From CAYUEN01 sp964443745 (GTDB taxonomy: Bacteria > Campylobacterota > Campylobacteria > Campylobacterales > QNZT01), in assembly GCA_964443745.1 (NCBI GenBank), contig CAYUEN010000015.1:1-45830 (forward strand): a DNA stretch of 45,830 bases, in the 5' to 3' direction. Every line of letters begins with the position of its first letter. The stretch's first letter is position 1. The notes beneath the pieces are model-generated. The model was given only the letters and a program-made list of their open reading frames with translations. It made no database searches and was not told the DNA's origin. Of this stretch, positions 7,745-15,302 are shown piece after piece. The translations under genes and the position numbers were made by a program.

Positions 7745-9775
7745 ATGTCACAAAAAAAAGACAACAAAAACAACAATTTTTTCAATCAAAACCCCCTGAT
7801 CATCTTCGCCATCTTCTCGGTCGTCATCATTCTGCTCTTCAAGAGTCTGGTGGAACCCACAGGCGGCAATATGGGCGAAAGCGGTATGAGCGGAGGCGCA
7901 TTTACGTCACAACCGACCAAAACGGCCAACATCAACTACTACGAACTCAAACAGCTCATCAAGCAAAACAAGATCAACTACGTCGCGATTGGCCAGAGTA
8001 TGATCAAGGCGGTCTCCGAAGAGGGAGGCGTGAAAACGATCTACTACGTCAAGAAAGTCGGGCAGGACAATACGCTGATCCCCCTTCTGGACGAACACAA
8101 AATCCCCTACGGCGGATACAGCGAAACCAACTGGTTTACGGAAATCCTCTTTTCATGGGTGATTCCTATTTTCATCTTCTTCGGTATCTGGATCCTGCTC
8201 ACCAGCCGGATGCAAAAGAGTATGGGCGGCGGCATTCTCGGAATGGGAAGCGCCAAGAAACTCGTCAATTCCGAAAAACCGAAAGTCAAATTCGACGACG
8301 TCGCCGGTGTGGAGGAGGCGAAGGAGGAGGTGAAAGAGATCGTCGACTTCCTCAAATATCCCGAACGCTACATCAGGCTGGGTGCGAAGATCCCCAAAGG
8401 CGTCCTGCTCGTGGGCCCTCCGGGGACCGGTAAGACGCTTCTGGCCAAAGCGGTCGCGGGAGAGGCGGACGTACCTTTCTTCTCGGTCTCCGGTTCGAGC
8501 TTCATCGAGATGTTCGTGGGTGTGGGCGCGAGCCGCGTGAGAGATCTGTTCGAAAACGCGAAAAAAGAGGCTCCCTCGATCATCTTCATCGACGAAATCG
8601 ACGCGATCGGAAAAAGCCGTGCCGCCAGCGGCATGGTGGGAGGAAACGACGAGCGCGAACAGACGCTGAACCAGCTTTTGGCGGAGATGGATGGATTTAG
8701 CTCCGATCAGTCGCCGGTCATCGTATTGGCGGCCACAAACCGCCCCGAAGTCCTCGACCCCGCCCTCCTAAGACCCGGCCGATTCGACAGACAGGTACTC
8801 GTGGACAAACCCGACTTCCAGGGTCGTGTGCAGATTTTGAAGGTGCATGTCGAGAAGATCAAGATGGCCGACGATGTCGATCTCGAAGAGATCGCAAGAC
8901 TCACGGCGGGTCTGGCCGGAGCGGATCTGGCCAACATCGTCAACGAAGCGGCGCTGCTGGCGGGACGTGCCAACAAAGAGTATGTGGAACAGAAGGATTT
9001 TCTCGAAGCGGTCGAACGCGCGATAGCCGGACTGGAGAAGAAAAGCCGCCGCATCAATCCAAAAGAGAAGAAGATCGTCGCCTACCATGAGAGCGGACAT
9101 GCTTTGATCGCGGAGACGACACCGGGAGCCAAAAAGGTCTCCAAAGTCTCGATCGTCCCAAGAGGTCTCGCTGCGCTTGGCTATACGCTAAACAAACCCG
9201 AAGAGAACAAATACATGATGCAAAAGCATGAATTGATCGCCGAAGTGGACGTGCTGTTGGGCGGTCGGGCGGCCGAAGAAGTCTTTTTGGGTGAGATCTC
9301 CACGGGTGCTGGCAACGACCTCGAGCGCGCGACCGACATCGTCAAAAGCATGGTCGGACTCTACGGTATGAGTGACGTCGCGGGCTTGATGGTACTGGAA
9401 AAGCAGCGCAACATGTTCATCGGAGGCGGCACCGTCGCCAAAGAGTACAGCGAAAAGATGGCCGAAGAGGTCGATATGTTCGTCAAGCAGCTATTGGACG
9501 AACGCTACAAACACGTCAAAGCGAGACTCGAAGAATATCGCGGCGCGATCGAAAAGATGGTCGAAGCGCTCTTCAAAACGGAGACGATAGAGGGCAAGCA
9601 GGTCGTCGAAATCATCCGCGAATACGAAAAAGAACACGGTATGAAAAGTAAACTCGCCGACCATGAAGAGGAGGACGACGATATCCGAGAAGCCAAAGCC
9701 AAGCGTGAAGAGCGCAAGGAGAGCGAAGAGGAGTCTTCTTCCGAAAGCAAAGAGGATAGAAAGAGCGAGGAGTGA
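7745..9775 (+). CDS. ftsH: ATP-dependent zinc metalloprotease FtsH
   Basis: A 676-aa inner-membrane AAA+ protease for membrane and regulatory proteins. Two transmembrane helices (about 17-34 and 134-153) flank a periplasmic domain. The AAA module has Walker A GPPGTGKT (224-231), Walker B IIFIDEID (279-286) and the second region of homology TNRPEVLDPALLRPGRFDRQ (331-350). The zinc site is HESGH (448-452), with a third ligand expected at Asp525 in GAGNDLERAT. The last ~40 residues are a highly charged Glu/Lys/Ser tail. It follows prmA with no gap. Its own stop codon lies in the loop of an intrinsic terminator. Confidence 0.98.
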   Translation: MSQKKDNKNNNFFNQNPLIIFAIFSVVIILLFKSLVEPTGGNMGESGMSGGAFTSQPTKTANINYYELKQLIKQNKINYVAIGQSMIKAVSEEGGVKTIYYVKKVGQDNTLIPLLDEHKIPYGGYSETNWFTEILFSWVIPIFIFFGIWILLTSRMQKSMGGGILGMGSAKKLVNSEKPKVKFDDVAGVEEAKEEVKEIVDFLKYPERYIRLGAKIPKGVLLVGPPGTGKTLLAKAVAGEADVPFFSVSGSSFIEMFVGVGASRVRDLFENAKKEAPSIIFIDEIDAIGKSRAASGMVGGNDEREQTLNQLLAEMDGFSSDQSPVIVLAATNRPEVLDPALLRPGRFDRQVLVDKPDFQGRVQILKVHVEKIKMADDVDLEEIARLTAGLAGADLANIVNEAALLAGRANKEYVEQKDFLEAVERAIAGLEKKSRRINPKEKKIVAYHESGHALIAETTPGAKKVSKVSIVPRGLAALGYTLNKPEENKYMMQKHELIAEVDVLLGGRAAEEVFLGEISTGAGNDLERATDIVKSMVGLYGMSDVAGLMVLEKQRNMFIGGGTVAKEYSEKMAEEVDMFVKQLLDERYKHVKARLEEYRGAIEKMVEALFKTETIEGKQVVEIIREYEKEHGMKSKLADHEEEDDDIREAKAKREERKESEEESSSESKEDRKSEE

Positions 9776-9787
9776 TCCTCCTCTTTT
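9767..9787 (+). terminator. Intrinsic terminator overlapping the ftsH stop codon
   Basis: GAGGAG (9767-9772) and CTCCTC (9778-9783) form a 6-bp stem with a 5-base loop, followed by TTTT (9784-9787). The TGA stop of ftsH is in the loop. It likely ends the exonuclease-his-cheY-prmA-ftsH run. Confidence 0.7.
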
Positions 9788-9932
9788 CTGTCGGCAACGG
9801 CTGAAAATAGTTTATATTCGCTGCGAAAAAGTTCAAGAGATTTCATTTTGATGTTACTTTTCGTAACACTTTCAAAAAAATTCCCCAAAGACCCCAAAAT
9901 CTAAAAAACAAATATATTTAATCTTTTCATGT

Positions 9933-9954
9933 AAATTTCAATATATTGAATTTT
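9933..9954 (+). repeat. AT-rich palindrome upstream of the transposase remnant
   Basis: A 22-base inverted repeat with one mismatched pair, centred on TTCAATATATTGAA. It lies 72 bases before the start of the HTH-containing remnant, in a very AT-rich gap. It could be an operator, a remnant of an element end, or a chance product of base composition. Confidence 0.45.
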
Positions 9955-10011
9955 AAATAATTTTACTACTTTTTTTTCATAAGTTTGGATATAGAAACAC
10001 AAGCCTTCACC

Positions 10012-10026
10012 TGTTATATTTCCACT
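10012..10026 (+). promoter_or_regulatory. Extended -10 promoter, probably leaderless
   Basis: TG-T-TATATT (10012-10020) is an extended -10 box followed by only 6 bases before the ATG at 10027. Transcription should start at or next to the A of the ATG. No ribosome binding site is present. Confidence 0.5.
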
Positions 10027-10434
10027 ATGAAAATGAAAAACAAATATATCATCAGAGCCAGAATATCGGAAGCGAAATTCAGACAGATCGTCAAACTCTA
10101 CGCATTCGACATGCAGGCGAACCAGATAGCACAGCTGACCGGCATCAGCCGGAATTCGATCAACAGTTACCTCAAGGCGATGCGTATTAGGATCGCCGAA
10201 TTTATGGAAGAGGAGGAGAGAAGAGAACAAAACGGGGTAAAGTTTGATCTGGACAACGACATGGAGGCGTTTTGGATTTTCACCAAAACACGACTTGCGA
10301 GATTTCGTGGACTCCCCCAGAGCAGCCGGAAACTCCATATCAAAGAATCCGAATTTCGTTATCGCCACCGCAACGACAACCTCTACTACATTCTGCTCAA
10401 AATATTCAGGGAAAGGCCTCTGAAACTCTCCTGA
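10027..10434 (+). pseudogene. Internally deleted IS1595-type transposase
   Basis: A 135-aa open frame made of two ends of an IS1595/ISXO2-like transposase. Residues 1-62 match the N-terminal DNA-binding part (KYIIRARISEAKFRQIVKLY, then a helix-turn-helix QIAQLTGISRNSINSYLKA). Residues 78-135 match the C-terminus (MEAFWIFTKTRLARF, KESEFRYRHRNDNLYYILLK). The catalytic core between them, normally over 100 residues with the acidic metal-binding residues, is missing. The junction near nt 10222-10260 is in frame. It cannot transpose. It might be a decaying remnant or a DNA-binding protein kept for another use. A TTG at 9985 would extend it by 14 residues but has no support. The family call is from memory of the motifs. 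Confidence 0.75.
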
Positions 10435-10506
10435 CGTCGGGCACGGTCACGGCAAATTCTACATACCGTACCGTCTCTCAGCCCCAGCCCTAAACGGCCA
10501 CAACAC

Positions 10507-10533
10507 GTCCACCCAAGAGAGCCTTCGGTGGAC
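10507..10533 (+). repeat. 7-bp inverted repeat upstream of the leuA promoter
   Basis: GTCCACC (10507-10513) and GGTGGAC (10527-10533) are perfect inverted copies separated by 13 bases. They end 36 bases before the leuA -10 box. This could be an operator for a dimeric regulator, or a weak terminator for the upstream remnant; there is no T-run. Confidence 0.45.
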
Positions 10534-10568
10534 GAATCTTGCATTAACCTTCTTTAACCTTCATTGAC

Positions 10569-10593
10569 TATAATATCCTCAAAGAAGAAGGAT
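10569..10593 (+). promoter_or_regulatory. leuA promoter -10 and ribosome binding site
   Basis: A perfect TATAAT lies at 10569-10574 and AAGAAGGAT at about 10585-10593, 6 bases before the leuA ATG. No clear -35 box is seen, as is common in Campylobacterota. Confidence 0.7.
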
Positions 10594-10598
10594 AAAAA

Positions 10599-12158
10599 AT
10601 GTCAGAAAATAATCAGATCGTCAAAATATTCGATACCACCCTTCGAGACGGCGAGCAGAGCCCCGGCGCTTCGATGAATATCGAAGAGAAGATCCAGATC
10701 GCTCTGCAACTGCAGAAACTCAACGTCGACATCATCGAAGCGGGTTTCGCGGCGGCGAGTCCGGGAGATTTCGAGGCGATCGAAAAGATCAGCGAAGTGA
10801 TCACCACCTCGACCGTCTGTTCGCTCGCCAGAGCGCTCGAGAAGGATATCAGGGCCGCCGGAGAGGCGATCAAGAAAGCGCCGCTTCAGCGTATCCACAC
10901 CTTTATCGCCACCAGCCCCATCCATATGGAGTACAAATTGCGCATGAAGCCGGACGAAGTGATCAAAAAAGCGGTCGAAGCGGTCACCTACGCCAAGAGT
11001 TTCACGCAGGATGTGGAGTTTAGCTGTGAAGATGCGGGACGCAGCGAAATGAGCTTTTTGAAAGAGATTCTGGATGCGGTGATCGAAGCGGGAGCGACGA
11101 CGCTCAACATTCCCGATACGGTCGGCTACCGAATGCCCAGCGAAATGGGAGAGATGATCAGAGAGCTAAGTGCGTTCGTCGCCGGGCGTGCCGTCATCTC
11201 CGTCCACTGCCACAATGACCTGGGCCTGGCCGTCGCCAATTCGCTCGCTTCGATCGAAAACGGTGCCAGACAGGTGGAGTGTACGATCAACGGATTGGGC
11301 GAACGTGCGGGCAACGCGGCGATGGAGGAGATCGTAATGGCGCTGAAAACCAGAAGCGACTACTTCAAGGGGGTCGACACCCGCATCAACACGCGGGAGA
11401 TCTACCCCTCCAGCAGACTGGTCGCCAATATCACCGGCATTATGCCCCAGCCCAACAAGGCGATCGTGGGAAAAAACGCCTTCGCGCACGAAAGCGGTAT
11501 CCACCAAGACGGCGTGCTCAAACATCAGGAAACCTACGAAATCATGCGAGCCGAAGATATCGGACTGGAGAATATCGATACGATCGTACTGGGCAAGCAC
11601 TCCGGACGTCACGCTTTCAAGGAGAAGATCGAAGCGCTCGGATACCACCTCAGCGAAGAGGAGCTCAACGAATCGTTCGAGCGTTTCAAGATACTGGCGG
11701 ACAAGAAAAAAGAGATCTACGAAGACGATCTGCGTGCGATCGTCAGCGAGGAGATCGCGAAGATTCCGCAAATCTACACGCTGAAAAACCTGCAGCTGAA
11801 CGACTGCATGGGAGGCGTTCCCAGCGCGGCGGTGACGATCGCCTTCAACGACGAAGAGCGAACGGACGCCGGAATCGGAAAGGGAACGATCGACGCGGTC
11901 TTCAAGACGATCGACAGAATCAGCGGTATCGAAGGATGGCTGAACGACTACAAGGTAAGCTCCGTCTCGCAGGGGAAAGACGCCCTGGCGAAGGTGACGG
12001 TCAAGGTGGTTTTCGACGATACCAGACCGGCCGTCATCGGCCACGGTTTGAGTATCGATACGATGATCGCGAGCGCAAAAGCCTATATCAACGCGCTGAA
12101 TTCCTTCTTGTACATGAAGGAGCGGATGCGCCAAAAGGGAGATACGGAGGGAATCTGA
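10599..12158 (+). CDS. leuA: 2-isopropylmalate synthase
   Basis: A 519-aa enzyme for the first committed step of leucine synthesis, condensing acetyl-CoA with 2-oxoisovalerate. The HMGL-like barrel has DTTLRDGEQSPGASM (residues 12-26), the metal-binding HCHNDLG motif (about 203) and NGLGERAGN. GKHSGRHAF (about 337) follows. The C-terminal ~130 residues form the LeuA allosteric dimer domain, by which leucine normally inhibits the enzyme. R-citrate or homocitrate synthases are relatives, but length and motifs favour LeuA. It has its own promoter and a terminator overlapping the stop. Confidence 0.96.
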   Translation: MSENNQIVKIFDTTLRDGEQSPGASMNIEEKIQIALQLQKLNVDIIEAGFAAASPGDFEAIEKISEVITTSTVCSLARALEKDIRAAGEAIKKAPLQRIHTFIATSPIHMEYKLRMKPDEVIKKAVEAVTYAKSFTQDVEFSCEDAGRSEMSFLKEILDAVIEAGATTLNIPDTVGYRMPSEMGEMIRELSAFVAGRAVISVHCHNDLGLAVANSLASIENGARQVECTINGLGERAGNAAMEEIVMALKTRSDYFKGVDTRINTREIYPSSRLVANITGIMPQPNKAIVGKNAFAHESGIHQDGVLKHQETYEIMRAEDIGLENIDTIVLGKHSGRHAFKEKIEALGYHLSEEELNESFERFKILADKKKEIYEDDLRAIVSEEIAKIPQIYTLKNLQLNDCMGGVPSAAVTIAFNDEERTDAGIGKGTIDAVFKTIDRISGIEGWLNDYKVSSVSQGKDALAKVTVKVVFDDTRPAVIGHGLSIDTMIASAKAYINALNSFLYMKERMRQKGDTEGI

Positions 12159-12171
12159 TCCCTCCTTTTTT
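12146..12171 (+). terminator. Intrinsic terminator overlapping the leuA stop codon
   Basis: GGAGGGA (12146-12152) and TCCCTCC (12159-12165) form a 7-bp stem with a 6-base loop, followed by TTTTTT (12166-12171). The leuA TGA (12156-12158) lies in the loop. The T-run also reaches the end of the convergent gene. Confidence 0.88.
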
Positions 12172-12521
12172 CAGACTACGGGCTCCTTCAGTTTGTGCCC
12201 CAGAATGTAGTAGGTATCTTTTCCTTCCACTTTTTTGAGTGTCACTTTGTATTTCTCTCCCCACTTTTCGATCTTATTTCTCACCTCTTCGCGTTCTTCT
12301 TCGCTTTTGGCTTCGTTTTTGATCTTGAAATAGTCTTCGCTGTTGGAGATCGCGACGAAGGAGTCATGCAGTTTCAACGCATCGTTGAGTTGGATCATAT
12401 GTTTTTTGATATGGGCGATTCCAGGAGTGTTTTCGAGTACTTTTTCGATCTTTCTCATGGTACCGTTGGTCACCGTATATCCCAGCTGCTTCAGCAACGC
12501 TTCTTCGGACAACAAATCCAT
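12171..12521 (-). CDS. Hypothetical protein, 116 aa
   Basis: A small soluble, charged protein without signal peptide or membrane helix. The N-terminal third (LLSEEALLKQLGYTVTNGTMRKIEKVLENTPGIAHIKKHM) looks helical. The C-terminal third (about 80-110, KWGEKYKVTLKKVEGKDTYYILGH) is predicted by eye to be beta-strand. I do not recognise the family. A strong AAGGAGG site precedes the ATG, so it is very likely translated. It is convergent with leuA, whose terminator it touches, and is separated from the molybdoenzyme gene by 75 bases. Confidence 0.7.
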   Translation of the reverse strand: MDLLSEEALLKQLGYTVTNGTMRKIEKVLENTPGIAHIKKHMIQLNDALKLHDSFVAISNSEDYFKIKNEAKSEEEREEVRNKIEKWGEKYKVTLKKVEGKDTYYILGHKLKEPVV

Positions 12522-12596
12522 AAACCCTCCTTAAATAAACACACTACTGATTCTATCAAATAATTCTTTAAATAAAAACTAAAAAAATAGAGTATA

Positions 12597-14339
12597 TTAT
12601 ATTTTTTCCAGCTGAATTTTCACTTCCTGATACACCGCGGAGTCTCCCTCGTTGCTCAAAAGGCTCGGCGTCAGCAGATTTACCCCCGGCGTGCCCGAAT
12701 AGATCAGGATCGTGTCGTCTCTGAGATCTTCGCAGATTTTCACGCAAAACTCGGCCGATCCCCACGGTGAAACCAGCCGAACGTAGCTTCCCTCTTCGAT
12801 ACCGGCGCTTTTTGGAAGCCTGGCGCATCGCTCGCGTGCGAACTGGCTGTTGAGGGAGTGGCGGTGCTTGGGGGTGATGAGAAAATACCCCTCCTCTTCC
12901 TGCCAGGGATCATCGAGCGTATCGAGGAACACAAACGCCTCTTCGTCGGTATAAAACCCCTCTTCATAGGGAATCTCTTCGTAACTGCGGCTGATGAGCC
13001 GCCCCTTTCGGGTGGTGGTGTTGCTCGCGATGATTCGGTCGATATACTCCCGCTCGCTCGAAAGCTCCCCGTAACCAAAACGACGAAAGAGACGTTCAGT
13101 TAGCTCGTATTCCGAAATACCCACCTCGCTTTCAAGGAGTCTTGGCATATCCTCGACGTATTCATGCCCATAGGAGAGGCGAATATCCTCCTTTTCGAGA
13201 AAGTGTTTCGCCGGGATCACCAGATCGGCCAGTTCGGAGGTTTCGTTTTCGTAGAGTCCGAAATAGACGCTAAAGTCGCATCTTTTCAGCCCCTCTATCA
13301 CGCGGCCGCTATCGGGCAGTTGCGCTGCGGGATTGGCTCCCTGGATGAAAACGAAATCAAACGCGCCGAAATCGACCGTAGGTTTGGGAATGCGTCCGAC
13401 TTTTCCCGGATCGAACGGATCCGCAAATCCCAATCCGCTCTCTCCCAGATAGCTCACTCCGCATCCCTCCTTGCCGAAAAGCCCCAGCATCGCGGCAAAA
13501 GAGTCGATCGCCCGCAACACCGCATCCCCGATCGTATACTTCTGTACTCCCACGCCGACGAGAAATACCGTCTTTTGGTTTTCGATCAACGCAAGCGCGG
13601 TCATGATCTCGTCTATGGGCGCATCCACCAGCGCCATCAGCTTTTTCATACCGTAACTTCTCGCGAAGTCGATGAAGTAGTCGAAATCTTCCGTACGCTC
13701 TTTGATATAGGCTTCGTCCTCCATCTGCTCGATATACGCGAAACGGATGAAAAGCAGGGCGAGATAGATGTCGCTTCTGGGTTTGAGCTGAATATGGATA
13801 TGAGCCCTCTTGGCGATTTCGGTTTTGACCGGATCGATGACGATGAGAATCTTGTCCTTGATGTACTCCCACAGATGGGAATTGGTGACGGTGAGGTTGC
13901 GCCCCCAGACGACCACCACTTCGCTTTTCGCGATCTGTTCGGGCGGAACGAGCAGATTTTTGCCTCTTCCTTCCACGATACCGGCCGCACCCGCTCCGTC
14001 ACAGAGCGATCCTTTGGTGAAAGTGGCTCCGAAGCGGCCGAAAAAGAGCTGGGTGATATCCTGCATCTTGCCGAAATTGCCGCTCCCTTTGAAAAAGAGC
14101 GCCTTGGCGGGATCGCAGGTTTCAAGATGCTGTACGATAATGTCCAGCGCCTCCTCCATCGTGATCGGATCTCCCCTGAATGTGGGCGTCGTGATTCTGG
14201 GCGTCTTGAGAAAGGCGTTGAGATTGGGGCAGAGCGCACCCTGTGTGATCGGATGTTCCCGCTCTCCCATGAGCTTGCCGTTTTCATATATCACCGAACA
14301 GGCATCGTAACAATCCAGCGGACATGCGCTCTTTTTCAT
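12597..14339 (-). CDS. Small molybdopterin-dependent oxidoreductase with a 4Fe-4S site
   Basis: A 580-aa member of the DMSO reductase/formate dehydrogenase superfamily, shorter than typical FdhA (about 700-900 aa). The N-terminal cluster site is C6-x3-C10-x3-C14 with Cys37 in GALCP. The candidate molybdenum ligand is Cys113 in GSLCDGAGAAG. VVVWGRNLTVTNSH (about 157) and FIQGANPAAQLPDSG (about 345) bind the pterin cofactor. The C-terminal ~110 residues form the cofactor-binding beta barrel. There is no Tat signal, so it is cytoplasmic. No electron-transfer partner is adjacent, and the substrate is unknown. A GGGGAG site precedes the ATG. mobB at 31858 supplies part of the cofactor pathway. Confidence 0.85.
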   Translation of the reverse strand: MKKSACPLDCYDACSVIYENGKLMGEREHPITQGALCPNLNAFLKTPRITTPTFRGDPITMEEALDIIVQHLETCDPAKALFFKGSGNFGKMQDITQLFFGRFGATFTKGSLCDGAGAAGIVEGRGKNLLVPPEQIAKSEVVVVWGRNLTVTNSHLWEYIKDKILIVIDPVKTEIAKRAHIHIQLKPRSDIYLALLFIRFAYIEQMEDEAYIKERTEDFDYFIDFARSYGMKKLMALVDAPIDEIMTALALIENQKTVFLVGVGVQKYTIGDAVLRAIDSFAAMLGLFGKEGCGVSYLGESGLGFADPFDPGKVGRIPKPTVDFGAFDFVFIQGANPAAQLPDSGRVIEGLKRCDFSVYFGLYENETSELADLVIPAKHFLEKEDIRLSYGHEYVEDMPRLLESEVGISEYELTERLFRRFGYGELSSEREYIDRIIASNTTTRKGRLISRSYEEIPYEEGFYTDEEAFVFLDTLDDPWQEEEGYFLITPKHRHSLNSQFARERCARLPKSAGIEEGSYVRLVSPWGSAEFCVKICEDLRDDTILIYSGTPGVNLLTPSLLSNEGDSAVYQEVKIQLEKI

Positions 14340-14363
14340 CTCCCCGCTCCCTTAATGTTGAAG

Positions 14364-14378
14364 TGGTACAATTATAAC
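14364..14378 (+). promoter_or_regulatory. Extended -10 promoter of panE, probably leaderless
   Basis: TG-G-TACAAT (14364-14372) is followed by 6 bases and then the panE ATG at 14379. The predicted start of transcription is the ATG itself, and no ribosome binding site is visible. It lies in the 39-base gap between divergent genes. Confidence 0.6.
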
Positions 14379-15302
14379 ATGAAAATCACAATCGTCGGCA
14401 CCGGAGGCGTGGGCGGCTATCTGGGCGCCAAACTCCTCAAAGCCCACCCCGACCTCACCCTCACCTGTATAGCCAGAGGAGAGAATCTGGAAGCGATCTC
14501 CCAAAAGGGGCTCGCCGTCGTAGAAGACGACGACCGCTTCGTCGTCCGCCCCGCCTATGCGACGAAGGATCTCGCATCCGTTCCTCCGCAGGATCTGATT
14601 CTTTTTTGCACCAAAAGTTACGATCTTGGAAAAAGCGCACGCCAACTTGGCGGCGCGATCACGAAGGATACGATTCTGCTGCCGCTACTCAACGGTGTCG
14701 ATCACGACCTCACCCTCGCCGCCCTGTATCCTCACGCCCATACGCTCAACGGCTGCGTCTACATCCTCTCCGAGCTCCAAAAGCCGGGTGTCGTGCGCAA
14801 GAGAGGAGCGTTTTTCTATATGGTGATCGGTGACAGAAGAGGCGAAAACGACACCGTCGTCCGACTGGCAAACCTTTTCAACGAAGCGGGTCTGAAGACA
14901 AAGCCGAGCGATCGCATCGTCTATGAAACTTGGAAAAAATACCTCTTCATCGGCGCGTTCGCGACGATTACCTCCTACTACGACAAGAGTATCGGTCAGA
15001 TCATGGAAGAAAAACCCCAAGAGGCGCGAAAGCTGCTCGATGAGATCGTGGCCGTCGCGAACGCGAAAGGGATCCCGCTGGATGAAGAGGAGATCCAAAA
15101 GGCGCTCAAACAGGCCCGAAACGTCCCTTTCGACTCTCAAACGTCGATGCAAAGAGATTTTGGAGCCAGCAAACCCACGGAACTCGAATCCCTAAGCGGC
15201 TATATCGTACACGAGGGCGAAAAGCTGAACGAAGAGGTGCCGTTGATGAAGCGGTTTTACGAGTCGTTGAAACGGAAAAATCTCCCCGCTCTTGAGAGAT
15301 AA
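14379..15302 (+). CDS. panE: 2-dehydropantoate 2-reductase
   Basis: A 307-aa ketopantoate reductase for the NADPH-dependent step of pantothenate synthesis. The Rossmann motif GTGGVGGYLGAKL is at residues 7-19. LPLLNGVDH (101-109) and WKKYLF (185-190, with the catalytic Lys) follow. TSMQRDF and ELESLSGYIVHEGEKL near the C-terminus are typical PanE signatures. The frame stays open far upstream, antisense to the molybdoenzyme gene, but the ATG at 14379 is the only start that fits the family. The last 11 bases overlap the next gene. Confidence 0.93.
   Translation: MKITIVGTGGVGGYLGAKLLKAHPDLTLTCIARGENLEAISQKGLAVVEDDDRFVVRPAYATKDLASVPPQDLILFCTKSYDLGKSARQLGGAITKDTILLPLLNGVDHDLTLAALYPHAHTLNGCVYILSELQKPGVVRKRGAFFYMVIGDRRGENDTVVRLANLFNEAGLKTKPSDRIVYETWKKYLFIGAFATITSYYDKSIGQIMEEKPQEARKLLDEIVAVANAKGIPLDEEEIQKALKQARNVPFDSQTSMQRDFGASKPTELESLSGYIVHEGEKLNEEVPLMKRFYESLKRKNLPALER

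Noticed and set aside
9776..10598. Complete insertion sequence around the transposase remnant
   Set aside because: No matching terminal inverted repeats or target duplication could be found by eye, and the catalytic core is missing.
13164..14378. Long open frame upstream of and in frame with panE
   Set aside because: It is antisense to the well-supported molybdoenzyme gene, has no family resemblance, and the promoter and family start point to 14379.
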